In this document: positions 1 through 8,408 of the stretch, in pieces
Numbering within the stretch: position 1 is the first letter of the stretch
How the letters are laid out: each line of letters starts with the position of its first letter
Assembly (NCBI GenBank): GCA_001552515.1
Contig: BCRI01000027.1
Coordinates: 1-61,933, forward strand
Direction: 5' to 3'
Length of the DNA stretch: 61,933 nt
From: Sphaerimonospora mesophila NBRC 14179 = JCM 3151
GTDB taxonomy: Bacteria; Actinomycetota; Actinomycetes; Streptosporangiales; Streptosporangiaceae
Translations under genes and position numbers: made by a program
The notes under the pieces: model-generated
Told to the model about the DNA's origin: nothing
Database searches by the model: none
Seen by the model: the letters and a program-made list of their open reading frames with translations, nothing else

Positions 1-401
1 TTCCGCCTTCAGGCCGTGCTACGCAACGTCGCAAACCCCCCTAACTCGGGTTATCGTAGTTGCCCCCGCGGCTATGGCACGACAGGAAGTTTCCGTACAT
101 GAGGAAACTCATCGGGTTCTAGCAGCGGCCAGTGCCGCGACCGCCGAAGTCTGCCCGGACGGCGCGGTGTCCAGGGGGTGCATCGCAAGGCGGAGGAGGA
201 GCTGAGTAGCGGAGGCTACGGGTGACGATCCCGGGCCCCGTGGAAATTCCGAGCCTGCGAGGAATTTCCACGGGTGGGGCGACAACGCAGCGAGGTGCCG
301 CACTGGGCGACGCGACGGGGTAAAGATTGGCGGGAGGGGCGCTAGCGTGGAATCAGGGGACGTGGCATAACGAATTCGACACAACGACGGAGGATCCCCC
401 T
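1..401. other. Non-coding stretch with several hairpins
   Basis: I find no convincing gene here. It contains three perfect dyads: AGTTTCC at 88-94 with GGAAACT at 103-109; GTAGC at 206-210 with GCTAC at 215-219 around a GGAG loop; and a 14-bp stem at 237-250/261-274. The open frame on the opposite strand has no coding character. The clustered symmetry suggests a structured leader, an element end or operators for the gene at 402; which of these cannot be decided from sequence alone. Confidence 0.5.
237..274. promoter_or_regulatory. Perfect 14-bp inverted repeat upstream of GTPase locus A
   Basis: CCCGTGGAAATTCC (237-250) is exactly complementary to GGAATTTCCACGGG (261-274) across a 10-nt spacer. 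No T-run follows, so it is not a standard intrinsic terminator. It lies 128 bp before the GTG start at 402. It may be an operator, an RNA hairpin in the leader, or the end of an element. Confidence 0.5.
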
Positions 402-1874
402 GTGTCGGAGCCCGACAAGGACCTACTCCGCAAGGCCCTCTCCCGGGCCGTGGCACTGCTCACCGGCACCGACCGCCTCATCGTGGCGGAGGTCGCCGCC
501 GACGGCATCACCACGTTCGAGATCCATCATGACGAGCACGGCACTCCGCGCGCCCGCCGCCGGTTCGACTCCTGGGAGGATCTGGCCATGGCGCCCGTGC
601 CGGATCACACGGCCGGGCGGGACGCCGTGCTTCGGACCGTCGCGGCGACGGCGTCCTCGGGAGATCTCGCCGAGGTCGTGCTCGTGCGCTCGACCACGGA
701 AAGCCTTCCCGCCGGGCAGGCGCTCTCATGGCTGGGCGAGGCCTACTCCGCGGTCGTCTACTCGGCCGGAGCGCCGGTGGCCGCGCTCGTCAAGGAGGCC
801 ATCCGCAACGATCCGCTGACCAGGTCGTACGACCTGGTCGTCCTGCGGCCCGATCCCGCGAGCGGCCGGCTGGAACTGGCGGGCAAGCAGCTCTTCCCCG
901 TCGGCACACGCCCGGGCACGCGCTCCGACGTCATGATCCGGTGTGCGCCCGGGGACGCGTACGGCACCGCGTTCGCCGTGGTCACCCGCCGGGGCCGGGA
1001 GCCGCATCTGCTTTCTGTCTCGTCGGCCCGGCTCACCCCCGGGACCTATACGGTGACCGCCGAACTGGTGCATGCCGGAAAGGTCCGATTCATCGGCCTG
1101 CCGGGGCTCGTCGAGGACCCGCGCGGCTGGGCCGAGCTGATCGGCTCGGTGCCGTCCCGGCTGCCGCCCAGGACCGGACCGGCGCATCTGATCTGCGCGG
1201 TCGAGGTCTGCGGCCCGGAAGAGAAGGTGGCCGAGCGGCTGGGCCGGGCCCACCAGGTGATCGCCTTCCTGTCCGCCGAGTTCGGCGACCGGCTCCAGGT
1301 CTCCCTCATCGCGTACGGAGCGCATTCCTTCGATCACTCCGCCCCCGAGCATCCGGTCGAGGTGACCACCTGGCGCGGCACGCCCGATCACGCCCTCGAC
1401 GGTCTGCGCCTGCTGGAGGAGCGCGGGGCGATCACGCGGGGTTTCCCGTACCATCCGCACGCCGCGCAGCTCGAGGACATGCTGGCCACGGTGGTCCGGC
1501 GACTCCATCGGGACGGCCCCACCCTGGATGGTCTCGATCGGCACCGCCCGACGCCGACCGTCCTGCTCACCGTGGGCGACCGGCAGCCGCATCCCGCCCG
1601 AGCCGATCGGTCGGGCGTCCTGCCGTGCCCCCGGCGGCACGACTGGCAGACGCTGCTCGGGCAGCTCGGGAGCCGACCGGGGGCCGTGTTCGGGGCGATC
1701 TGGGATCAGCCGCAGCATCGGGCGCGCGAGGCCCACCCGATCTGGCGCTACCTGGGGACGAGCGCGCTCGCGCACCTCGACGCCCTCGACGTCCGGGAGC
1801 TGACCGTCGACCTGGGGCTGGCCGCACCCGTCGTCAGCCGCATCCCGTTCCCCCTCATCGACGATACGGAGTGA
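402..1874 (+). CDS. GTPase-locus protein with a vWA-like region
   Basis: 490 aa when started at GTG 402, which has GGAGG at 389-393; an upstream ATG at 327 lacks such a site. The N-terminal third is alpha/beta with no recognised motif. Residues about 258-315 (HLICAVEV, then a helix, then LQVSLIAYG) look like the first strands of a von Willebrand A fold, but a canonical DxSxS metal site is not visible. It is soluble, with no signal peptide or membrane segment. It is followed 8 bp later by a P-loop GTPase and then by a membrane protein, so it is probably part of one operon. Such triads resemble the GTPase-centred conflict systems described in multicellular bacteria. That link is by architecture only; the biochemical role is unknown. 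Confidence 0.7.
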   Translation: MSEPDKDLLRKALSRAVALLTGTDRLIVAEVAADGITTFEIHHDEHGTPRARRRFDSWEDLAMAPVPDHTAGRDAVLRTVAATASSGDLAEVVLVRSTTESLPAGQALSWLGEAYSAVVYSAGAPVAALVKEAIRNDPLTRSYDLVVLRPDPASGRLELAGKQLFPVGTRPGTRSDVMIRCAPGDAYGTAFAVVTRRGREPHLLSVSSARLTPGTYTVTAELVHAGKVRFIGLPGLVEDPRGWAELIGSVPSRLPPRTGPAHLICAVEVCGPEEKVAERLGRAHQVIAFLSAEFGDRLQVSLIAYGAHSFDHSAPEHPVEVTTWRGTPDHALDGLRLLEERGAITRGFPYHPHAAQLEDMLATVVRRLHRDGPTLDGLDRHRPTPTVLLTVGDRQPHPARADRSGVLPCPRRHDWQTLLGQLGSRPGAVFGAIWDQPQHRAREAHPIWRYLGTSALAHLDALDVRELTVDLGLAAPVVSRIPFPLIDDTE

Positions 1875-1882
1875 GACCACGC

Positions 1883-2878
1883 ATGCCCGTTGAGGTCACG
1901 CCGGGGCAGGGCTCCCACGGCATCTCCATGTGGGGTGCCCCCGGCAGCGGCAAGACGACCTTCCTGGCCGCCCTGTCCGTCGCCCTTTCGCGCCGGAACG
2001 ACGACTGGAAGATCATCGGCTCCGACCCCGCCTCCACCGATTACCTCCTCGACAAGACGAAGGAGCTGTCACGCGGCCGACTCTTCCCCGAGGCGAGCAA
2101 GGTGGTGGAGCGATATCACTGGACGCTGATGGGCCCCACCACGAAGAAGACCAGGTGGTGGCGGCGCAAACCCAAGATCGGTGACCAGACCCGGATCCGC
2201 GTCAACATGATCGACGCGCCCGGGGGTCTTTACGCCCAGGGCGGGCGGGCCGCCGAAGACCTGGTCGATCTGCGCCAGCGGGAGCTGCTGGACAGCCTGG
2301 CGCAGGGCCGGGGCATCGTCTTCCTCTTCGATCCGATCCGGGAGTTCAAGGTCGGAGACGCCTTCGATCACCTGCACGCGCCGCTCACCCGGCTCGCCGA
2401 ACGAATGCTCGCCGCCGACGAGATGGAGGACGGGAAGCTCCCCCATCACGTCGCCGTCTGCATCACCAAGTTCGACGACCGCCGGGTGCTGGAGACGGCG
2501 ATGGGCCGGCACCTGGTCGGTGTCGAGCCCGACGATCCGTACGGCTTCCCCCGGGTGAGCGACGAGGACGCCCGGACGCTGTTCCGCGAGCTGTGTCGGA
2601 TTTCGCGGAGCGGCGACGCCGAGCTGGTCCTCAACGACCTCGGCAAGTTCTTCCACCCCGAGCGCATCCAGTTCTTCGTCACGTCGTCCATCGGGTTCTT
2701 CATGGACCGGCGCAGGAACGTCTTCGACTGGGACGACTCGGAGAACCTGCTGCCCGAGGAGAGCGGCCAGGGCCTGCGCGTACGCGGCCAGGTCCGCCCG
2801 ATCAACGTGGTCGAACCCATGCTCTGGCTCGGCCGGCGCCTCGCCGCCGCCGACCCGGCCGGGGTGATCCCCAGATGA
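1883..2878 (+). CDS. P-loop GTPase of GTPase locus A
   Basis: 331 aa, starting at ATG 1883 directly after the upstream gene. GTPase motifs are clear: G1 GAPGSGKT at residues 18-25, G3 DAPGG at 111-115, G4 TKFD at 195-198 and a G5-like TSS near residue 270. A basic segment (residues about 88-98, KKTRWWRRKPK) sits between G1 and G3, where switch I would fall. There is no signal peptide or membrane helix. Its stop overlaps the next start (ATGA), implying translational coupling with the membrane partner. It resembles the TRAFAC/double-GTPase type proteins found with adaptor proteins in bacterial conflict operons. The GTPase call is strong; the biological role is inference. Confidence 0.85.
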   Translation: MPVEVTPGQGSHGISMWGAPGSGKTTFLAALSVALSRRNDDWKIIGSDPASTDYLLDKTKELSRGRLFPEASKVVERYHWTLMGPTTKKTRWWRRKPKIGDQTRIRVNMIDAPGGLYAQGGRAAEDLVDLRQRELLDSLAQGRGIVFLFDPIREFKVGDAFDHLHAPLTRLAERMLAADEMEDGKLPHHVAVCITKFDDRRVLETAMGRHLVGVEPDDPYGFPRVSDEDARTLFRELCRISRSGDAELVLNDLGKFFHPERIQFFVTSSIGFFMDRRRNVFDWDDSENLLPEESGQGLRVRGQVRPINVVEPMLWLGRRLAAADPAGVIPR

Positions 2879-4281
2879 CCGCCGGTGCCGTACGGAAGAT
2901 CGGCTTCGAGTGGGCGCTCGAGGGAAAGCATCCCGGCAGTTTCGACGACTACGAACTGCTGGACCACAGCAGAAGACGGCTCGACACGCGGATATTCCAG
3001 GAGATCAGAAGCCGCTACGTCACCGGCATCTCCCCCCAACTGCCCCAGGTGACCATCGCGAGGGCGAAGACCGGGCAGGACGAGCAGGTCGTCCGCTATG
3101 TCGTGCTGGCCATACAGAACTGGTCGGAGCACCGGGACGGCACCAATCGGAGGATCGCGCACACCCGCTGGTTCTATGTGCCGTACGAGCAGCTCATCGA
3201 GCATCCGGTGACGTACGAGGCGCTCTACGGCGCATTCGCCGCCCTTCCGACGGAGCTGGATCCGGCCGCACCGCCCACGGTGGACGTGCCCGCCCTCGAT
3301 CCGCTGACGCTGTCACCGGGAGGGGACGCGCTGTCGACCGCGGCGCTGCTCATGACCGGCCGCCCGGTGTGCGTGGTGGGCGCCGAACGGGTCGAGATGC
3401 TCGAACGCCTGCGGTTTCTCGACACCGTCGCCGCGCTGCTGCCGTACGGCATGCGGGCGAACCTGACCGCCACCACGTGGATCAGCAGCACCGCCGAGCA
3501 CAGGATCAGGCTGTCCTTCGCCAGACACGCCCCCGAGGGAACCCACACCGTCGCCTGGGGAGACGGAGCGGAGATCCCGATCGGTGCGGGGCAGGCGGAG
3601 TTCTACCTCGACACGCTTGCGACGTCCGAGATCCCCCTGCTCGACATCATGGGATCGCTGTCCCGGCAGACGGAGCCGCTCTCGTTCGCCAAGCAGGATC
3701 GGATGGTCGCGATGGAGCTGCTGCACCGCGCCGCCCATCCGCGATACGAGCTGGAACCCGAGCCCGAACCCGAACCCGAGGAACCCGATCGCTCGCCCTC
3801 ATACCTCCATGGCGAGTCCAACCGGATAGATCTGCTCAGCTCACTGACAGCGGAGGAGCCGGCGCGTGGGAAAGGCCGGTGGCGCAGATGGAGGAGAGAC
3901 CGCCGAGGGGGTGGCCTTCGGCGTTCGGCCGCTTTGGGAAACCGGAGAGAAGCGGCGCCGAGTCTGCCCGCTTCGATGCGGGAATTCGCCTACGACCAGG
4001 ACGAACCGGAGCAGCTGACCCCATATCGGCACGACTGGAAGTGGTGGAGCACGCTGGCGCTGTGGGTGGTGCTCGTCGTAGCGCTGGCCGGTTTCGCCTT
4101 TATCGTGATCTTCAATCCGAAATGGGACACGTTTCCGGCGCTTGACACCATCCTTCTCGTCTCGGATCTGGCCCTGCTCGTGGCCGCGGGACTGGCGCTG
4201 TTGTTCAAATACGTGCGACTGCCGTCACGGGTGCCCGACTGGACGAGAGCACGGAGGGACCAGGTCAAGAGGGGCGGATGA
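2875..4281 (+). CDS. GTPase-associated membrane protein, locus A
   Basis: 468 aa. ATG 2875 overlaps the GTPase stop by 4 nt. The N-terminal ~290 residues form a soluble alpha/beta domain (start FEWALEGK; later WFYVPYEQL and ALLPYGMRANLTAT) that I associate with GTPase-associated adaptor proteins. Then come an acidic Glu-Pro repeat (residues about 303-314), a strongly basic stretch, and two hydrophobic helices near residues 400-450 that should anchor it in the membrane. This suggests a sensor or effector held at the membrane and controlled by the GTPase. The last 17 bp overlap tail-to-tail with the response-regulator gene on the other strand. Function unproven. Confidence 0.7.
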   Translation: MTAGAVRKIGFEWALEGKHPGSFDDYELLDHSRRRLDTRIFQEIRSRYVTGISPQLPQVTIARAKTGQDEQVVRYVVLAIQNWSEHRDGTNRRIAHTRWFYVPYEQLIEHPVTYEALYGAFAALPTELDPAAPPTVDVPALDPLTLSPGGDALSTAALLMTGRPVCVVGAERVEMLERLRFLDTVAALLPYGMRANLTATTWISSTAEHRIRLSFARHAPEGTHTVAWGDGAEIPIGAGQAEFYLDTLATSEIPLLDIMGSLSRQTEPLSFAKQDRMVAMELLHRAAHPRYELEPEPEPEPEEPDRSPSYLHGESNRIDLLSSLTAEEPARGKGRWRRWRRDRRGGGLRRSAALGNRREAAPSLPASMREFAYDQDEPEQLTPYRHDWKWWSTLALWVVLVVALAGFAFIVIFNPKWDTFPALDTILLVSDLALLVAAGLALLFKYVRLPSRVPDWTRARRDQVKRGG

Positions 4282-4909
4282 GACCGGCCTTGGTGGCGGC
4301 GGCGACGGCCGCGGTGCGGGAGTCGACGCCGAGTTTGGCGTAGATGTGCACCAGGTGGGTCTTGACGGTGGTCTCACTCAGGAACATCCGCTTGCTGATC
4401 TGCCGGTTCGACAGCCCGGCGGCGACGTGGCCGAGGACCTCCAGTTCTCGGGGGCTCAGCGTGGCACGCGGCGTGCGTACGCGGCCCAGCAGGCGGGAGG
4501 CGACGCTCGGCGCCAGCGCGCTGGCGCCGGTCGCGGCCGAGCGGATCGCGGCGTGCAGGTCGTCCGAGGGCGCGTCCTTGAGCAGGTAGCCGGTGGCTCC
4601 CGCCTCGATCGCGGCCACGATGTCGGCGTCGGTGTCGAAGGTGGTGAGCACGAGCACCCTGGGGCCGCTCACGGCGGTGCCCATGGCGACGATGTGCCTG
4701 GTCGCCTCACTTCCGTGCATGCCCGGGCCGAGCTGGAGATCCATCAGGACGACGTCGGGACGGAGCCTGCGCGCCGCCGCGACGCCCTCCTCACCCGTGG
4801 CGGCCTCCCCGACCAGCTCGAAGTCGGGCTGCCCGGCGAGCATCGCACGCAGGCCGGAACGCACCACCGGGTGATCGTCCACGAGAAGGATGCGGATCGG
4901 CGGCGTCAT
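4265..4909 (-). CDS. NarL/FixJ-family response regulator
   Basis: 214 aa. The N-terminal receiver domain has the acidic pair D11-D12, the phospho-acceptor D57 (VLMDL) and the conserved Lys in GYLLKDAPS. The C-terminal LuxR-type HTH (residues about 148-210) contains LSPRELEVLGHVAAGLSN and the recognition-helix segment SETTVKTHL. It overlaps the end of the histidine kinase gene by 4 nt (ATGA), so the two form a cognate pair. The divergent FtsX-type exporter across the intergenic region is a likely target. The ligand or stress sensed is not evident. Confidence 0.95.
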   Translation of the reverse strand: MTPPIRILLVDDHPVVRSGLRAMLAGQPDFELVGEAATGEEGVAAARRLRPDVVLMDLQLGPGMHGSEATRHIVAMGTAVSGPRVLVLTTFDTDADIVAAIEAGATGYLLKDAPSDDLHAAIRSAATGASALAPSVASRLLGRVRTPRATLSPRELEVLGHVAAGLSNRQISKRMFLSETTVKTHLVHIYAKLGVDSRTAAVAAATKAGLIRPS

Positions 4910-6216
4910 CGGTCCTCTTCTCCCTCTCCCGCCTGATGCGGCAGCGGCAGGGTGGCGACCACGGCGGTGCCCTCTCCGGGCACGGACTCGACCGTGAGCG
5001 CGCCGCCCAGCAGGGTCACCCGGTCGCGCATGGCACGCAGCCCGAAGCCGGTGCCCGCCGTTTCGGCGCCCACCGTTTCGGCGCCCGCCGTTTCGGGTCT
5101 CGGTATTTCCGGGCTCGGTATTTCCGGGCTCGGTGTTTCGGGGGCCGGTGTTTCGGGGGCCGGCTGCGCCGCCGGGTCGAAGCCGCGGCCGTCGTCGTAG
5201 ATGTCCAGCACGACCATGTCGTCCAGATAGGTGAGGGTCACCCGGGCGTTATCGGCCCCGGAGTGACGGCCGACGTTGCCGAGCGCCCCCTGGGCGATGC
5301 GCAGCAGCGCGACGTCATACTCGGCGGGCAGCCGTACGGGAGTCCCGGACACCTCGAACCGCACCCGCGTGGTGGTGCCGGCCGCGGCCGAGTCGCTGAC
5401 CCTGCGCAGCGCCGCGATCAGGGAGGACTGCTGCAGGGCCGGGGGCGCCAGCGCCCGGACGAAGTTGCGCGCCTCCTGCAGGTTCTCCTGCGCGGCGCGC
5501 TCGGCCTCGGCGATGCGCTGCTCGGCGTCGTCGGGCCGGACCCGCAGGTCCCTGCGCGCGGCGCGGAGCAGCAGGATGATGCTGGACATGCCCTGGGCGA
5601 GGGTGTCGTGGATCTCCCTGGCCAGGCGCTCCCGCTCGGCCAGGCGGGCCGCGTCGCTCTCTGCCTTGACCAGCATGCCCCGGGTGCGGACCAGGTCGTC
5701 GATCAGCAGGCGGCGCTGCTCGCTCTCGGAGTAGAGCGCCTTGTAGACCAGCGCCATGAGCGTGGCGACCGCCGCGCCGAGGGACGGCCCGATCACCTGC
5801 GGGGCGTGCACGCCGCCCTCGTGCCAGCCCGCCGCCGCGATCGCGGCCGCCGTCAGTACGGCCACACCGGGCAGCGCGACCGCCAGGGGCAGCAGATGCA
5901 GGTAGGCGAAGAACAGCGGAAAGGCCAACCAGACGAACTTCGGCGCGTGCAGTGCCAGCACGGCCCAGCCCAACGTGATCGCGACCAGCCAGATCCGTCC
6001 CAGGGTCAGGTGCGTACGTCCGCCGAAATGGGGCAGCCGCCCCTCGATGACGATCCCCCCGCCGTAGAGCACGCCGAGCAGGACGCCGCCGACCGCCAGA
6101 GCCGTACCACCCGAGCGCACGACCCCGGCGATCGCGATCACCAGCAGGACGGCGAAGGTGCCGTGGATCGCCCACCGCAGCAGCCTGAGCGCGGGCGGGA
6201 ACGGAAAGTCCATCAT
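4906..6216 (-). CDS. Sensor histidine kinase with a repeat-expanded ATP lid
   Basis: 436 aa from ATG 6216. ATG 6213, one codon in, has better spacing from GAGGG and may be the real start. The N-terminal ~160 residues are hydrophobic, with about five to six membrane helices and no large external sensor domain. The HisKA_3 dimerisation segment carries the phospho-acceptor H203 (LAREIHDTLAQG). The HATPase domain shows an N-box Asn near 314, G1 DDGRGFD at 341-347 and G2 GTGFGLRAM at 388-396. Between G1 and G2, where the ATP lid lies, is a repetitive Pro/Glu/Thr insertion (352-387). It pairs with the overlapping response regulator. Whether the repeats affect activity is unknown. Confidence 0.93.
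   Translation of the reverse strand: MMDFPFPPALRLLRWAIHGTFAVLLVIAIAGVVRSGGTALAVGGVLLGVLYGGGIVIEGRLPHFGGRTHLTLGRIWLVAITLGWAVLALHAPKFVWLAFPLFFAYLHLLPLAVALPGVAVLTAAAIAAAGWHEGGVHAPQVIGPSLGAAVATLMALVYKALYSESEQRRLLIDDLVRTRGMLVKAESDAARLAERERLAREIHDTLAQGMSSIILLLRAARRDLRVRPDDAEQRIAEAERAAQENLQEARNFVRALAPPALQQSSLIAALRRVSDSAAAGTTTRVRFEVSGTPVRLPAEYDVALLRIAQGALGNVGRHSGADNARVTLTYLDDMVVLDIYDDGRGFDPAAQPAPETPAPETPSPEIPSPEIPRPETAGAETVGAETAGTGFGLRAMRDRVTLLGGALTVESVPGEGTAVVATLPLPHQAGEGEEDR
5056..5163 (-). repeat. 15-bp tandem repeats in the kinase ATP lid
   Basis: About seven imperfect copies of a 15-bp unit encode pentapeptides such as PAPET, PSPEI and AGAET (kinase residues 352-387). All copies are in frame. 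Confidence 0.85.
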
Positions 6217-6241
6217 TTTCCCTCAAGCTAAGCGCCCCAGG

Positions 6242-6280
6242 TCATCCGGCGCATCATCCGAAAGATGGATGTCCGGATGA
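6242..6280. promoter_or_regulatory. Repeated TCATCCG boxes in a divergent promoter
   Basis: TCATCCG occurs at 6242-6248 and 6254-6260, and its inverse CGGATGA at 6274-6280, in the region between the kinase gene and the divergent exporter genes. The arrangement fits binding sites for a dimeric NarL-type regulator, but no box has been matched to a known site. Confidence 0.4.
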
Positions 6281-6386
6281 CCGAAGAGACGAACCCGGCC
6301 CGATCGACTTCACGATGTGCGAGCGAAGCCGCCGGAACAGGCTAGGGAGTGTCCACATCAGTCCAGTCAAAACCGGGGGGACGCAC

Positions 6387-7460
6387 GTGTTCGTGGCGCT
6401 CAGAGACCTGCGTTTCGCCAAGGGGCGGTTCGCCCTCATGGGCGCGGTCGTCCTGCTCATCACGCTCCTGGTGACCATGCTGTCCGGCCTGACCGCCGGG
6501 CTGGCCCAGGAGAACATCTCCGCGATCGAAGGGCTGCCGGCCGACCGCATCGTCTTCTCCCGCACCGACAAGCCGTCGTTCTCCGACAGCCGGATCACCG
6601 ACACGACCTGGCAGGAATGGCGGAAGGTCGCCGGAGTCTCCAGGGCAGAACGGCTCGGCATCACCATGGGCCGGATCAGCTTCGGTGACGACGGCGCGGC
6701 GACGGCCGTGTTCGGGGTCGAGCCAGGCGGCACACTGGCCGAGGAACCTGGCGACTCGCTGGATGCCGGAAAAGTCGTGCTGTCCGCCAAGCTGGCCTCC
6801 GGAACCGGGCTCGCGGTGGGCGACAGGGTGCAGATCTCCGGGCACGACTTCACGGTCGGCGGCATCGGCGGCGAGTCCTCCTACAGCCACGCCCCGGTCG
6901 CGTGGATCACCATCGGCGACTGGGAACGGATGGGACGCCGGGGCGGCGCCGACGCGGTCGCCACCGTGCTGACGCTGCACACCAGCGGAGACCCGGACCT
7001 GTCCGCCGTCGACGCGCGCCTCGGCACGACCACGATCGCGCTGGCCGACGCCCCCGCCGCCATCGGCTCCTTCTCCTCGGAGAACGGCTCGCTGCAGCTC
7101 ATGCGCGGCTTCCTGTTCGCGATCTCGGCCCTGGTCATCGGGGCGTTCTTCACCGTGTGGACGATCCAGCGGCGCGACGACGTCGCGGTGCTGAAGGCCC
7201 TCGGCGCGAGCACCGGTTATCTGCTGCGCGACGCGCTCGCCCAGGCGGTCGTCGTGCTGCTGCTCGGCGCGGGGCTCGGCGGGGTGATCGCCGCCGGGCT
7301 CGGGGCCCTTGCCGAGGGTGCCGTCCCGTTCGTCCTTTCGGTCTCGACCACCGTCGCCCCGGTCGCCGTGATGATCCTGCTCGGCGCGCTGGGCGCCGCG
7401 CTGGCCATCCGCAAGATCACTTCCGTCGACCCGCTGACCGCGCTGGGAGCCTCCCGATGA
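6387..7460 (+). CDS. FtsX-like ABC exporter permease
   Basis: 357 aa from GTG 6387, preceded by a G-rich ribosome site (6375-6380). The frame extends upstream to 6315 but without a comparable site. Topology is one N-terminal membrane helix (VVLLITLLVTMLSGL), a ~220-residue extracytoplasmic domain of the MacB/periplasmic-core type, then three C-terminal helices with the FtsX-family cytoplasmic stretch RDDVAVLKALGAS. The ATPase gene overlaps its stop (ATGA), giving a two-gene ABC system. MacB-like pairs export peptides, antibiotics or lipids; the substrate is unknown. It is likely controlled by the divergent two-component system. Confidence 0.92.
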   Translation: MFVALRDLRFAKGRFALMGAVVLLITLLVTMLSGLTAGLAQENISAIEGLPADRIVFSRTDKPSFSDSRITDTTWQEWRKVAGVSRAERLGITMGRISFGDDGAATAVFGVEPGGTLAEEPGDSLDAGKVVLSAKLASGTGLAVGDRVQISGHDFTVGGIGGESSYSHAPVAWITIGDWERMGRRGGADAVATVLTLHTSGDPDLSAVDARLGTTTIALADAPAAIGSFSSENGSLQLMRGFLFAISALVIGAFFTVWTIQRRDDVAVLKALGASTGYLLRDALAQAVVVLLLGAGLGGVIAAGLGALAEGAVPFVLSVSTTVAPVAVMILLGALGAALAIRKITSVDPLTALGASR

Positions 7461-8176
7461 GCCTCGTCCTCGCCGACATCACGCTGACCTACCCCGACGG
7501 CGACCGTACCCTCACCGCACTCGATCACGTCGATCTCTCCGTCGCACCCGGCGAGTTCACCGCCGTGGTCGGACCGTCCGGGTCGGGCAAGTCCAGCCTG
7601 CTCGCCGTCGCCGCCACCCTGATCGCCCCCGACTCGGGGACCGTACGGGTGGCCGGGCACGACGTCTCCCGGGCCGGACAGGCGGCCAGGACCCGCATGC
7701 GCCGCGACCACATCGGCATCGTGTTCCAGCAGTCCAACCTGCTCCCCGCGCTGACCGCCCTCGACCAACTGCTCGTGATGGCCCACCTGGCCGGGCAGCC
7801 GACGGGTGCGGCGGCGACACGGGCCGCCGAACTGATCGAGGCCGTGGAGTTGGTCGGCAAGGAGCACAAGCGGCCCCATCAGCTCTCCGGCGGCGAACGC
7901 CAGCGCGTCAACATCGCGCGGGCGCTGATGAACCGCCCGGAGGTGCTGCTGGTGGACGAGCCGACCAGTGCCCTCGATCACCACCGCGGCGAGCGGATCG
8001 TCTCCCTGCTCGCCGACCTGACCAGGCGGAACGGCCTGGCCACCGTGATGGTCACCCACGATCTCGCCACGCTCTCGATGGTGGACACCGTACTGACCAT
8101 GACCGATGGCAGGCTCACCGCCGGTGACGGTACCGGAGCCGTCGCGACGGCCGGCGGTGGCCGTTCCGCACCCTGA
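7457..8176 (+). CDS. ABC exporter ATP-binding protein (MacB/LolD type)
   Basis: 239 aa, with its ATG in the stop of the permease gene. It has Walker A GPSGSGKS, the signature LSGGERQRVNIARALM, Walker [12 protein letters not shown] and the switch His in VTHD. The length and the motif VFQQSNLLPALTALDQL match the LolD/MacB ATPases that pair with FtsX-type permeases. It is cytoplasmic and forms the transporter with the upstream gene. A 232-bp gap separates it from the next locus. Confidence 0.95.
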   Translation: MSLVLADITLTYPDGDRTLTALDHVDLSVAPGEFTAVVGPSGSGKSSLLAVAATLIAPDSGTVRVAGHDVSRAGQAARTRMRRDHIGIVFQQSNLLPALTALDQLLVMAHLAGQPTGAAATRAAELIEAVELVGKEHKRPHQLSGGERQRVNIARALMNRPEVLLVDEPTSALDHHRGERIVSLLADLTRRNGLATVMVTHDLATLSMVDTVLTMTDGRLTAGDGTGAVATAGGGRSAP

Positions 8177-8408
8177 GACGCCCCTTCCGGTGCCAGGCCC
8201 GGCAGGCCGCGACCACCATCCGGTTCCGAGCCACAGGACGGTCACCTGCGTTTCCCTCGGGGCAGGGTAATACGCACAGACCAGTCATCTGGCTAATTCC
8301 GTCCTAAAGACCCCAGAAGTACGATGCACTATTGTCCGGGATTACGGATTTGCAACGATCCAAACCGGGGTATCCGGAGATTTCCGTTAATTAGCTTCAA
8401 TTGGCCGC
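8177..8408. other. Intergenic region before GTPase locus B
   Basis: The proximal half is GC-rich; from about 8280 it becomes noticeably AT-richer up to the start of the dynamin-like gene. This probably contains the promoter of that operon. I cannot assign -35/-10 boxes with confidence, and I see no terminator hairpin followed by a T-run. Confidence 0.4.

Noticed and set aside
728-1880. Long frames on both strands inside the first GTPase-locus gene
   Set aside because: High-GC shadow frames; Arg/Pro/Ala-rich with no motifs. The gene at 402-1874 has the ribosome site and coherent protein features.
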